A DNA stretch of 64,000 bases from Bradyrhizobiaceae bacterium (GTDB taxonomy: Bacteria > Pseudomonadota > Alphaproteobacteria > Rhizobiales > Xanthobacteraceae), in the NCBI GenBank assembly GCA_020544565.1, contig CP078014.1, forward strand, positions 998,574 to 1,062,573, given 5' to 3'. The notes beneath the pieces were generated by a model. That model was not told the origin of the DNA, searched no databases, and saw only the letters and a program-made list of their open reading frames with translations. How positions within the stretch are numbered: position 1 is the first letter of the stretch; each line of letters begins with the position of its first letter. This document shows positions 28,903 to 36,664 of this stretch, piece after piece. The translations under genes and the position numbers were made by a program.

Positions 28903-30225
28903 ATGGTTGCGCCCCTGAAAGTGGGTATCGCGGGCCTCGGCACCGTTGGAGCCGAGGTGGTCCGCCTGATCGAGAGCCAGGGCCGCGCGCTGTCGGCGCG
29001 TTGCGGCCGCGGCATTCGCGTGGTCGCCGTTTCGGCACGCTCGAAGACCAAGAAGCGCGGCATCGATCTGCGCGGCATCGAATGGGCCAAAAGCCCGCTG
29101 GCGCTGGCGAGCGACCCCCGCATCGACTGTTTCGTCGAACTGATGGGCGGGGCGGGCGAGCCGGCCCTGTCTGCCATCGAGGCGGCGCTCAAGAGCGGCA
29201 AGTCGGTGGTGACGGCGAACAAGGCGCTGGTGGCCAAACATGGCTCAAGGCTCGCGGCGCTGGCCGAGAAGCATGGCGGCGCGCTCAACTACGAGGCGGC
29301 GGTGGGTGCGGCGATCCCCGTCATCAAGACGCTGCGCGAAGGGCTGACGGGCACCGGCATCAATCGCGTCTACGGCATCCTCAACGGCACCTGCAATTAT
29401 ATCCTGACCCGGATGGAGCGCGAGGGCCTGTCCTTCGCCGAATGCCTCAAGGATGCGCAGCGGCTCGGCTATGCCGAGGCCAATCCGTCGTTTGACGTGG
29501 ATGGCCACGACACGGCGCAGAAGCTCGCCATTCTCGCCAGCCTCGCGTTCGGCACCAAGGTCAACCAGAGCGCGGTCTATGTCGAGGGCATCTCGTCGAT
29601 CGCGCCGGAGGACCTGCGCGCCGCCGAGGAACTCGGCTACCGCGTCAAACTACTTGGCGTCGCGGTCCGCACCGATTCCGGCATCGAGCAGCGGGTGCAT
29701 CCGACCATGGTGCCGCGCACGTCGTCCATCGCCCAGGTGATGGATGTCACGAATGCCGTCACCATCGACGGCGAGGGCATTCCGCCGATCACGCTGGTGG
29801 GGCCGGGGGCCGGTGGCGCGGCGACCGCGTCGGCGGTGCTCGCCGATATCGCCGATGTGGCGCGGGGCATCCGCGCGCTGCCGTTCGGCCGTCCGGTCTC
29901 GAAGCTCAAGGTCACGACCAAGGCGCCGATGAAGCGGCATGAGGGCGGTTACTACATCCGCCTGATGGCGCGCGATCTCGCCGGCACCGCGGCGACCATC
30001 GCCACGCGCCTTGCCGAGCAGAAGATCTCCATAGAGTCGATCGTGCAGCGCCATCCCGACGGCAACGTCGATCTGTCGACGGCGCGCGGCAAGGCGTCGC
30101 CGGTGCCGGTCATCCTGATCACTTATGCAACTTCGGAAGATGCCGTGCGCCGCGCTTTGCACGCCGTGCAGCAGGACCGGGTGATCACCGGCCGTCCGCA
30201 GGTCATCCGTATCGAGAAGAACTGA
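28903..30225 (+). CDS. hom: Homoserine dehydrogenase
   Basis: This 440-residue enzyme reduces aspartate semialdehyde to homoserine, the branch point to threonine and methionine. The NAD(P)-binding start is VGIAGLGTVGAEVV. The catalytic region includes NYEAAVGAAIPVIKTLREG and NGTCNYILTRME. A C-terminal ACT domain (from about 355, YYIRLMARDLAGTAATIA) points to threonine feedback. It is a monofunctional form with no aspartokinase fused. It probably shares a transcript with the aminotransferase upstream; glpX follows after 54 bp with a GC-rich hairpin between. Confidence 0.95.
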   Translation: MVAPLKVGIAGLGTVGAEVVRLIESQGRALSARCGRGIRVVAVSARSKTKKRGIDLRGIEWAKSPLALASDPRIDCFVELMGGAGEPALSAIEAALKSGKSVVTANKALVAKHGSRLAALAEKHGGALNYEAAVGAAIPVIKTLREGLTGTGINRVYGILNGTCNYILTRMEREGLSFAECLKDAQRLGYAEANPSFDVDGHDTAQKLAILASLAFGTKVNQSAVYVEGISSIAPEDLRAAEELGYRVKLLGVAVRTDSGIEQRVHPTMVPRTSSIAQVMDVTNAVTIDGEGIPPITLVGPGAGGAATASAVLADIADVARGIRALPFGRPVSKLKVTTKAPMKRHEGGYYIRLMARDLAGTAATIATRLAEQKISIESIVQRHPDGNVDLSTARGKASPVPVILITYATSEDAVRRALHAVQQDRVITGRPQVIRIEKN

Positions 30226-30232
30226 TTGAGTT

Positions 30233-30249
30233 CCGGCCCGCCGGGCCGG
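30233..30249 (+). terminator. Short GC hairpin between hom and glpX
   Basis: CCGGCCC-GCC-GGGCCGG forms a perfect 7-bp stem 7 bp after the hom stop. There is no T-run, so it could attenuate or protect the transcript rather than end it. Confidence 0.3.
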
Positions 30250-30279
30250 CCCGTATGCCGTTGTTTTGGGAGCCAACCG

Positions 30280-31278
30280 ATGTCCGTTACGATTTCCGTT
30301 CCGCCGCAACTCCTGCTGGAACGCATCCTCACCCTTGAAATCGTTCGCGTGACCGAACGCGCCGCTGTTTCCGCCGCGCGCCTGCGCGGCCACGGCAACG
30401 AAAAGGCGGCAGACCAGGCGGCGGTGGACGCCATGCGGCGCGAACTGAACAAGATTCCGATTCAGGGCACCGTAGTGATCGGTGAGGGCGAGCGCGACGA
30501 AGCGCCGATGCTGTTCATCGGCGAGAAGGTCGGGGCAGAAGGCGGTCCGGACGTCGACATCGCGGTCGATCCGCTCGAAGGCACCACGCTCTGCGCCAAG
30601 AACATGCCGGGCGCGATCGCCACCATGGCGATGGCGGAAGGTGGCACGCTGCTCAACGCGCCGGACGTGTACATGCAGAAGATCGCGGTCGGTCCGGGTT
30701 ATCCTAAACATGTCGTCGATCTCGACGCGCCGCCGGCGGAAAACATCAAGCGCCTGGCCCGCGCCAAGGACGTGCATCCCTCCGCCATCACCGCGCTGGT
30801 GCTGGACCGTCCGCGCCACGCCGACATCATCAACGCCATCCGCAGCACGGGCGCGGCCGTCCGCCTCATCACCGACGGCGACGTCGCCGGTGTGATCCAC
30901 ACCGCGGATTCGGACAACACCGGCGTCGATATCTATATCGGCACCGGCGGCGCGCCCGAGGGTGTGCTGGCCGCGGCCGCGCTGCGCTGCATCGGCGGCC
31001 AGATGCAGTGCCGTCTTATCCTTGACACCGAGGAGAAGCGCGAACGTGCCACCAAGATGGGCATCAATGATCACAGCATGATCTATGGCATCGAGGATAT
31101 GGTGCGCGGCGACTGCCTGTTCTCGGCCACCGGCGTAACCGATGGATCGCTGTTGTCCGGCGTCAAGTTCCGCAAGAACGTGATCGAGACCGAGACCGTG
31201 GTGATGCGCTCCGTGACCGGCACCGTGCGCGTCATCAAGGCCGAGCATCGCCAGTTCGAAAAATTCCACCTCGATTGA
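30280..31278 (+). CDS. glpX: Class II fructose-1,6-bisphosphatase
   Basis: This 332-residue GlpX-type phosphatase removes the 1-phosphate of fructose-1,6-bisphosphate in gluconeogenesis, and in autotrophs in the Calvin cycle. The metal and phosphate site reads DIAVDPLEGTTL at about residues 87-98. GEGERDEAPML and DGDVAGVI are also family hallmarks. The start MSVTISVPP was chosen over an upstream in-frame codon because it fits the family. GNAT and HAD genes follow closely (13 and 9 bp gaps), suggesting a short operon. Confidence 0.93.
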   Translation: MSVTISVPPQLLLERILTLEIVRVTERAAVSAARLRGHGNEKAADQAAVDAMRRELNKIPIQGTVVIGEGERDEAPMLFIGEKVGAEGGPDVDIAVDPLEGTTLCAKNMPGAIATMAMAEGGTLLNAPDVYMQKIAVGPGYPKHVVDLDAPPAENIKRLARAKDVHPSAITALVLDRPRHADIINAIRSTGAAVRLITDGDVAGVIHTADSDNTGVDIYIGTGGAPEGVLAAAALRCIGGQMQCRLILDTEEKRERATKMGINDHSMIYGIEDMVRGDCLFSATGVTDGSLLSGVKFRKNVIETETVVMRSVTGTVRVIKAEHRQFEKFHLD

Positions 31279-31291
31279 GCGGAGAGGCGCC

Positions 31292-31741
31292 ATGACCGAA
31301 CGCGTTGTCATCCGGCCCGTTCGCGCGGATGAGCGCGCGGCATGGGAGCCGCTGTGGGCGGGATATCTTGCCTTCTACAAGGCGACGATACCAGCCGCGA
31401 CCACGGACGTGACGTGGCGGCGGCTGCACGACGACGCCGAGCCGATGCATGTCCTCGGCGCGTATGTGGACGACAGGCTCACCGGCATCGTCCACTATCT
31501 CTTTCACCGTTCCACCTGGACCGTCGGCGATTACTGCTATCTGCAAGACCTGTTCGTCAACCAGGAGGCGCGCGGTCATGGTGTCGGGCGCAGGCTGATC
31601 GAGGCCGTCTATGAGAAGGCGAGCGCCGCGGGCGCGAGCCGGGTGCACTGGCTGACCCAGTTCGAAAACGCGCGGGCGCAAATCCTGTACGATGACGTCG
31701 CGCAGCGTTCGGGCTTCATGCAGTACCGCAAGATTCTCTGA
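31292..31741 (+). CDS. GNAT-family N-acetyltransferase
   Basis: This 149-residue single GNAT domain transfers an acetyl group from acetyl-CoA to an amine. The acetyl-CoA-binding loop is QEARGHGVGRRLI at about residues 91-103, preceded by YLQDLFV (strand 4) and followed by VHWLTQFENARAQILYD, where the later helix sits. The substrate is unknown; the sequence resembles the group annotated for small-molecule or diamine acetylation. It lies 13 bp after glpX and 9 bp before the dehalogenase gene. Confidence 0.88.
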   Translation: MTERVVIRPVRADERAAWEPLWAGYLAFYKATIPAATTDVTWRRLHDDAEPMHVLGAYVDDRLTGIVHYLFHRSTWTVGDYCYLQDLFVNQEARGHGVGRRLIEAVYEKASAAGASRVHWLTQFENARAQILYDDVAQRSGFMQYRKIL

Positions 31742-31750
31742 GAGGCGGGG

Positions 31751-32461
31751 ATGTCCGAACCCAAGGCACTGTTGTTCGACGTGTTCGGCACCGTGGTCGA
31801 TTGGCGCACCAGCCTGATCGACAATTTCACCGCGTGGGGCAAGGCCAGAGGCATCAAAGGCGACTGGGCGGCGCTGGTCGATGGGTGGCGCGGCGCATAC
31901 ATGCCGTCCATGGACGAGGTGCGCCGGCACCCCGAGCGCGGTTTCGTCATCCTCGACGATCTGCAGCGGCAATCCATCGAGCCGCTGACGGCAAAGCTCG
32001 GCATCGCCGGACTGACAGCGGCGGACTTCGACTATCTGACACGCGGCTGGCACAGTCTGCACCCCTGGCCCGACAGCGTCGACGGCCTGACGCGGCTCAA
32101 GACCAAATTCATCATCGGGCCGTTGTCGAACGGCAACGTGGCGCTGTTGACCAACATGGCGAAGTTCGCCGGGCTGCCGTGGGACGTGGTGCTGAGCGCC
32201 GAGATTTTCAGGCACTACAAGCCGGACCCGGAGACCTATCTGGGGGCTGCGAAAATTCTTGGCCTCGCGCCGGAGCAGGTGATGCTGGTGGCGGCCCACA
32301 ACAACGATCTCGCGGCGGCGCAGGCCTGCGGCCTGAAAACCGCGTTCGTGCCGCGCGTCACCGAATACGGTCCGCATCAGAACCGCGATTTCAAGGCCGA
32401 AGGCAATTGGGATTTCGTGGTCAAGGATTTTGGTGACCTTGCCGATAGGCTGGGTTGCTGA
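31751..32461 (+). CDS. Haloacid dehalogenase type II (HAD superfamily)
   Basis: This 236-residue HAD hydrolase has the nucleophile D10 in LLFDVFGTVVDW. The Thr/Ser motif II is in IGPLSNGN, the lysine in HYKPDPETYLGA, and the final acidic motif near HNNDLAAAQACG. The FDVFGTVVDW start and helical cap match (S)-2-haloacid dehalogenases, which turn 2-haloacids into 2-hydroxyacids. Many such genes outside degraders act on other substrates, so the reaction is tentative. It ends just before a palindromic repeat element. Confidence 0.85.
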   Translation: MSEPKALLFDVFGTVVDWRTSLIDNFTAWGKARGIKGDWAALVDGWRGAYMPSMDEVRRHPERGFVILDDLQRQSIEPLTAKLGIAGLTAADFDYLTRGWHSLHPWPDSVDGLTRLKTKFIIGPLSNGNVALLTNMAKFAGLPWDVVLSAEIFRHYKPDPETYLGAAKILGLAPEQVMLVAAHNNDLAAAQACGLKTAFVPRVTEYGPHQNRDFKAEGNWDFVVKDFGDLADRLGC

Positions 32462-32480
32462 TCGGAAGAATGGGTTTTCC

Positions 32481-32566
32481 TCGTCATTGCGAGCGAAGCG
32501 AAGCAATCCATTCCTGACTTGCACAAAGATGGATTGCTTCGTCGCAAGTGCTCCTCGCAATGACGA
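32481..32566. repeat. Palindromic intergenic repeat, family 2, copy A
   Basis: The left arm TCGTCATTGCGAGCG, continuing to AAGCAATCCA, and the right arm TGGATTGCTTCG, continuing to CTCCTCGCAATGACGA, form a long imperfect inverted repeat around a short centre. The same ends recur at 34462-34579 and 56905-56988. It lies between the dehalogenase gene and recJ. Confidence 0.8.
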
Positions 32567-32617
32567 GACTGCGAATCATTGCACGTCGGGATTTCGTGCT
32601 TACCTGCGGACGACATC

Positions 32618-34459
32618 ATGACGCTGCCCGTTTCCGCATTGCCCGTCGAAACCCCGTCCGCCTTTCTCGGCGTGACGCGCTCCGCCACGGGAAAACTGTG
32701 GCGCGACCGGCTCGATCCGCGCGGCGCGGCGCGGGCGCTGGCGATCGCGCAGCGCCATCAGGTGCCGGAAATGCTGGCGCGGATTATCGCCGGGCGCGGC
32801 ATCGACATCGACGCGGTGGAGGATTTCCTCGATCCGACTATCCGCAAGCTGCTCCCAGACCCGCTGACCGTAACGGACATGGAAGCGGCCGCCAGCCGCA
32901 TCGCCGATGCGGCGGTGCGCGGTGAGAAGGTTGCGATCTTCGGCGACTACGATGTCGACGGTGCGACCTCGGCGGCGCTGCTGACCTGGCACCTGCGCCA
33001 TTGCGGGCTCGATCCGCTGATCCATATTCCGGACCGCATCTTCGAGGGATACGGACCCAACGTCGAAGCCGTGCGCGGTCTCGCCGCCCGCGGCGCGACC
33101 TTGCTGGTCACCGTCGATTGCGGCACCACCAGCATCGAGGCGCTGGCCGAGGCCAAGCGTCTCGGCATGGACGTGGTGGTGATCGACCATCACCAGTGCG
33201 GCGACCGGCTTCCCGTCGTCGATGCGCTGGTCAATCCCAACCGCCCCGACGATCTCTCGGGCCTCGGCCATCTCGCCGCAGTCGGGCTGGTGTTCGTCAC
33301 GCTGGTGGCGGTCAACCGTGAATTGCGCGCGCGCGCCTTCTGGTCGGAGGTGCGGCCGGAACCCAATCTGCTGGACGCGCTTCATCACGTCGCGCTCGGC
33401 ACCGTGGCCGACGTCGCGCCCCTGATCGGCCTCAACCGCGCCTTCGTCGCCAAGGGGCTGATCGCGCTACGCCGCCGCGACCATATCGGCCACACGGCGT
33501 TGATGGATGTCGCGCGTCTCGCGGGGCCGCCGGAGGCGTGGCATCTCGGCTTCGCGCTGGGGCCGCGCATCAATGCCGGCGGCCGCATCGGGCGCGCCGA
33601 TCTCGGCGTGCGTCTGCTGCTGGAGGGCGATATCTCGGAAGCAGCGCGCATCGCCGCCGAACTCGACCGCCTCAACACCGAGCGCAGGGTGATCGAGCAG
33701 GCGGCGGAAGCGCAGGCGGAAGCCGAGGCGCTGGCTTCGCTCGGGCTCGACGACAAGGGCGCGGTGATCGTCACCGCTTCCGAGGGCTGGCATCCGGGCG
33801 TGGTCGGCCTTGTCGCCTCGCGCCTGAAGGAGAAGTTCTCGCGGCCCGCCTTCGCCATCGCGCTGGAGCCGGGCGGCATCGGCACGGGATCGGGGCGCTC
33901 CATTGCCGGCGTCGATCTCGGCAAGGTCGTGCGCGAGGCGGTGGACGCGGGCATTCTGCTCAAGGGCGGCGGCCACGCCATGGCGGCCGGCATCACCCTG
34001 AAGAAGGAGCGGCTGGCGGAATTCCGCGCCTTTGTCGATGCCGCGCTCGCGGCCTCCGTGGCGGAGGCGCGGCACGTCAACGAACTCCTGATCGACGGCG
34101 CGGTGAGCGCGCGCGCGGTGACGACGGATTTCGCCACCACGCTCCATCGCGCCGGACCGTTCGGCGCCGGCAATCCGGAGCCGCTGATCGCGCTGCCGTC
34201 GCATCAACTGGTCTATGCCGATGAAGTGGGGCAGGCGCATCTGCGGCTGCGCTTCAAATCGGGCGACGGCGCGTTCGTCAACGCCATCGCATTCCGTGCC
34301 ATTGGGCAGAAACTCGGCAACGCGCTGAGCGAAAACCGCGGCCAGCTTCTCCACGTCGCCGGCTCGCTGGCGGTCGATCGCTGGCAGGGCTCGGAGCGCG
34401 TGCAGTTGCGCGTCACCGACGTTGCGGTGCCCGATCCGGGGCCGAGCGTTATTCGATAG
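32618..34459 (+). CDS. recJ: Single-stranded-DNA exonuclease RecJ
   Basis: This 613-residue nuclease degrades single-stranded DNA 5' to 3' in recombination and mismatch repair. DHH-family motifs are in order: FGDYDVDGATS (motif I), VTVDCGT (II), VVIDHHQCG (III, the DHH), and LKGGGHAMAAGITL (DHHA1). A C-terminal OB-type domain (about 480-605) includes the WQGSERVQLRVTDV stretch. The ATG at 32618 gives MTLPVSALPV; an upstream in-frame start would run back toward the repeat element. Repeat elements flank it on both sides. Confidence 0.95.
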   Translation: MTLPVSALPVETPSAFLGVTRSATGKLWRDRLDPRGAARALAIAQRHQVPEMLARIIAGRGIDIDAVEDFLDPTIRKLLPDPLTVTDMEAAASRIADAAVRGEKVAIFGDYDVDGATSAALLTWHLRHCGLDPLIHIPDRIFEGYGPNVEAVRGLAARGATLLVTVDCGTTSIEALAEAKRLGMDVVVIDHHQCGDRLPVVDALVNPNRPDDLSGLGHLAAVGLVFVTLVAVNRELRARAFWSEVRPEPNLLDALHHVALGTVADVAPLIGLNRAFVAKGLIALRRRDHIGHTALMDVARLAGPPEAWHLGFALGPRINAGGRIGRADLGVRLLLEGDISEAARIAAELDRLNTERRVIEQAAEAQAEAEALASLGLDDKGAVIVTASEGWHPGVVGLVASRLKEKFSRPAFAIALEPGGIGTGSGRSIAGVDLGKVVREAVDAGILLKGGGHAMAAGITLKKERLAEFRAFVDAALAASVAEARHVNELLIDGAVSARAVTTDFATTLHRAGPFGAGNPEPLIALPSHQLVYADEVGQAHLRLRFKSGDGAFVNAIAFRAIGQKLGNALSENRGQLLHVAGSLAVDRWQGSERVQLRVTDVAVPDPGPSVIR

Positions 34460-34461
34460 CG

Positions 34462-34579
34462 CGTCATTGCGAGGAGCGCTTGCGACGAAGCAATCCAGTT
34501 CTTCCCTTGCAGTTCTGTATTGCTTCGCGGAGCCTGTCATCGGGCGGCGCTTGCGCCGACCCGTTGGCTCGCAATGACG
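34462..34579. repeat. Palindromic intergenic repeat, family 2, copy B
   Basis: The ends CGTCATTGCGAGGAGCG and GGCTCGCAATGACG match copy A, with AAGCAATCCAG and TATTGCTTCGCGGAG inside. The centre is longer than in copy A and carries an extra small hairpin (CGGCGCTTGCGCCG). It occupies nearly the whole gap between convergent recJ and the transglycosylase gene, 2 bp from one stop and 3 bp from the other. Confidence 0.8.
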
Positions 34580-34582
34580 GGC

Positions 34583-35824
34583 CTACAATCCCTGCCGCAG
34601 CCGCGCCAGCACCTTCAGGCCGGGATAGCCGTCGGCGGGCGCGAGGCCGGTGCGGGTCTGGAAATCGCGCACCGCCTGCATGGTGTCGTTGCCGACGCGG
34701 CCGTCGGTGCCGCCGGTGTCGAAGCCCGCTTGGGTGAGGCGGGTCTGCAGCTCCTGCAGTTCCGCCAGCGTCAGCGCGCGTTCCGAGCCGGGGAACGGTT
34801 GCACGAACGGACCGCCGCCGAGAATGCGGTCGCCGAGATGGACGATGGCGAGGGCGTAGTTCATCGAAGGATTGTAGCTGCGCACGGCGTAGAAATTCGG
34901 CCCGAGCAGGAACGAGGGGCCGCCTGCCACCGGCGTCCACAGTTGCGCCCTGTCGCCGGGGCGCGGGAACGGCTGTCCGTCGGCGCGGGTCACGCCCGCG
35001 GCCGCCCATCGCTCGTAGCTTTGGGCCGGCGCCTTGACGTTGCTCGCGCCGCGCACCTCATAGCCCCAATGCTCGCCGCGCCGGTATTTGCCGCGATTGA
35101 CGAGATAGCGGGCTGTCGAGCCGAGCGCGTCGTCGGGGCGGCCGAACGGCGAGACGCGGCCGTCGCCGTCATAGTCGATGCCGACATTGAGCCAGACTTC
35201 CGGCATCCACTGGGTGTGGCCCATCGCGCCGGCCCATGAGCCGCGCATCTCCTCCGGCGTGCTCCAGCCTTTATCGACAATGCGCAGGGCGTTGATGAGT
35301 TCGGTCTCCCAGTATTTCTTGCGGCGTGGCTCGTTCCAGGCCAGCGCCGCCAGCGACGGAAACACCGGCCGCATGTGGTTCTTCTGCACCAGCGGGTCGC
35401 CAAAGGCCGACTCGACGCCCCACAGCGCCAGCAGCGTGCCGCGCGCGACGCCGAAATCGCGCTCGATGCGGGTGAACAGCGCGTCGTATTTCCGCAGCGC
35501 GACCTTGCCCGCCGTCAGCCGCCAGTCGGAGACGCGGCGGTTGATGTATTGCCACAGTTGCTCGTTGAACTCCGGCTGCTTGCGCAGCTTCTCGAACACG
35601 CTCATGTCCGGCTCGATCCGGCTCATGACGCGGATGTAAGTGCCTTCCGACACGCCGCGCGCCAGGGCGCGGGCGCGGAAGCCCTCGCGCCATTGATCGA
35701 AACCGGGCGGGGCGGCGAAGGCGATGCCGCTATCGAGGGTGCAGACGCCCGCGCCGATCAGGCCGCCAAGCACGGCGCGCCGCGTGACCGGATGATCGCT
35801 GGCCGGAGAATCGGAACCGTTCAT
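34583..35824 (-). CDS. Lytic murein transglycosylase (MltB family) with peptidoglycan-binding domain
   Basis: This 413-residue exported enzyme cleaves peptidoglycan glycan strands, leaving 1,6-anhydro-MurNAc (the substrate of AnmK, encoded near 6.2 kb). The N-terminus is Tat-like (TRRAVLGGLIGAG, residues 14-26). The catalytic domain spans about 40-330 with catalytic E138 in WGVESAFGDP and the supporting GSWAGAMGHTQWMPE. The last 60 residues are a PG_binding_1 repeat (LQTRLTQAGFDTGGTDGRVG). There is no lipobox, so it is a soluble form. The start follows the signal peptide logic. Confidence 0.92.
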   Translation of the reverse strand: MNGSDSPASDHPVTRRAVLGGLIGAGVCTLDSGIAFAAPPGFDQWREGFRARALARGVSEGTYIRVMSRIEPDMSVFEKLRKQPEFNEQLWQYINRRVSDWRLTAGKVALRKYDALFTRIERDFGVARGTLLALWGVESAFGDPLVQKNHMRPVFPSLAALAWNEPRRKKYWETELINALRIVDKGWSTPEEMRGSWAGAMGHTQWMPEVWLNVGIDYDGDGRVSPFGRPDDALGSTARYLVNRGKYRRGEHWGYEVRGASNVKAPAQSYERWAAAGVTRADGQPFPRPGDRAQLWTPVAGGPSFLLGPNFYAVRSYNPSMNYALAIVHLGDRILGGGPFVQPFPGSERALTLAELQELQTRLTQAGFDTGGTDGRVGNDTMQAVRDFQTRTGLAPADGYPGLKVLARLRQGL

Positions 35825-35944
35825 GCGGCAATTGTAGCGGCGGACGCGGTGAAACCGCAAAGCCCAATGCGTGGACGGAACATGATGCGCGCTGCGGGAT
35901 TATCGTACCGAATGCCGGGGGCATGACCATCATTGAGGTCTGTC

Positions 35945-36622
35945 ATGGCCGTCACCAATGAGATGTCCCCCCTCCATACCATGTCCGCATCCGATACCGG
36001 GCCGATGCCGTCGCCGACCCGTCGCGACTTTCTCTACGTCATGACCGCGGCTTTTGGCGTCGTGGGAGGCGTTGCCTCTCTTGTGCCGATGTTCTCCCAG
36101 ATGAACCCGGATGCGGCGACGCTCGCCGCCGGAGGCCCCGTCGACCTTGATCTCAGCAAGCTGGAACCGGGCCAGCAGATCGTGGTGCGTTGGCAGGATC
36201 ATCCGGTTTTCGTCATCAGACGGCCGGCGAAATTGTTGCAGGGCCTGCAGGACCCGAAACTGATTGCGCGGCTTGCCGATCCGAACTCCGAGGAGGCCCA
36301 GCAGCCGCCTTACGCAAAAAACTGGCATCGCTCCGCCAATCCCGAATATGGAGTCCTTATCGGTATCTGCACGCATCTGGGATGCATTCCGATGTTCTAT
36401 CCGAATGCCAGTTCGTCCGAACCGATCGCCGACTGGTTGGGCGGCTATTTCTGCCCTTGTCACGGATCGAAATACGATCTGGCGGGGCGCGTCTTCAACG
36501 GCGTGCCCGCGCCCTATAACTTGCCGATCCCGCCCTATCGCTTCGTCAACGAGAGCATGCTTCGCATTGGTGAAAATCCGCCGGGCGTCCAGTTTGATTT
36601 TGGCAGCATCCTGCAAATCTAG
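35945..36622 (+). CDS. petA: Rieske Fe-S subunit of cytochrome bc1 (stand-alone gene)
   Basis: This 225-residue protein is a bc1-type Rieske subunit that would carry electrons from quinol to cytochrome c1 on the periplasmic face. The N-terminal anchor follows a Tat motif (TRRDFLYVM at 25-33, helix to about 50). The [2Fe-2S] ligands are C142/H144 and C170/H173, with C147 and C172 as the disulfide pair (CTHLGC, CPCHGS). Cytochrome b and c1 genes, which normally follow, are absent; an M23 peptidase gene on the other strand comes next. It may be a paralogue or a relocated sole copy. Its promoter region is shared with the divergent transglycosylase. Confidence 0.9.
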   Translation: MAVTNEMSPLHTMSASDTGPMPSPTRRDFLYVMTAAFGVVGGVASLVPMFSQMNPDAATLAAGGPVDLDLSKLEPGQQIVVRWQDHPVFVIRRPAKLLQGLQDPKLIARLADPNSEEAQQPPYAKNWHRSANPEYGVLIGICTHLGCIPMFYPNASSSEPIADWLGGYFCPCHGSKYDLAGRVFNGVPAPYNLPIPPYRFVNESMLRIGENPPGVQFDFGSILQI

Positions 36623-36664
36623 CGCGGTTTCGTGCGAAGGGGCGTGAGTAGCGACGATTGCGGC

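Noticed and set aside
32461-32617. CRISPR-like array at the repeat elements
   Set aside because: The repeats are single palindromic units at separate places, not regularly spaced direct repeats with unique spacers, and no cas genes are near.
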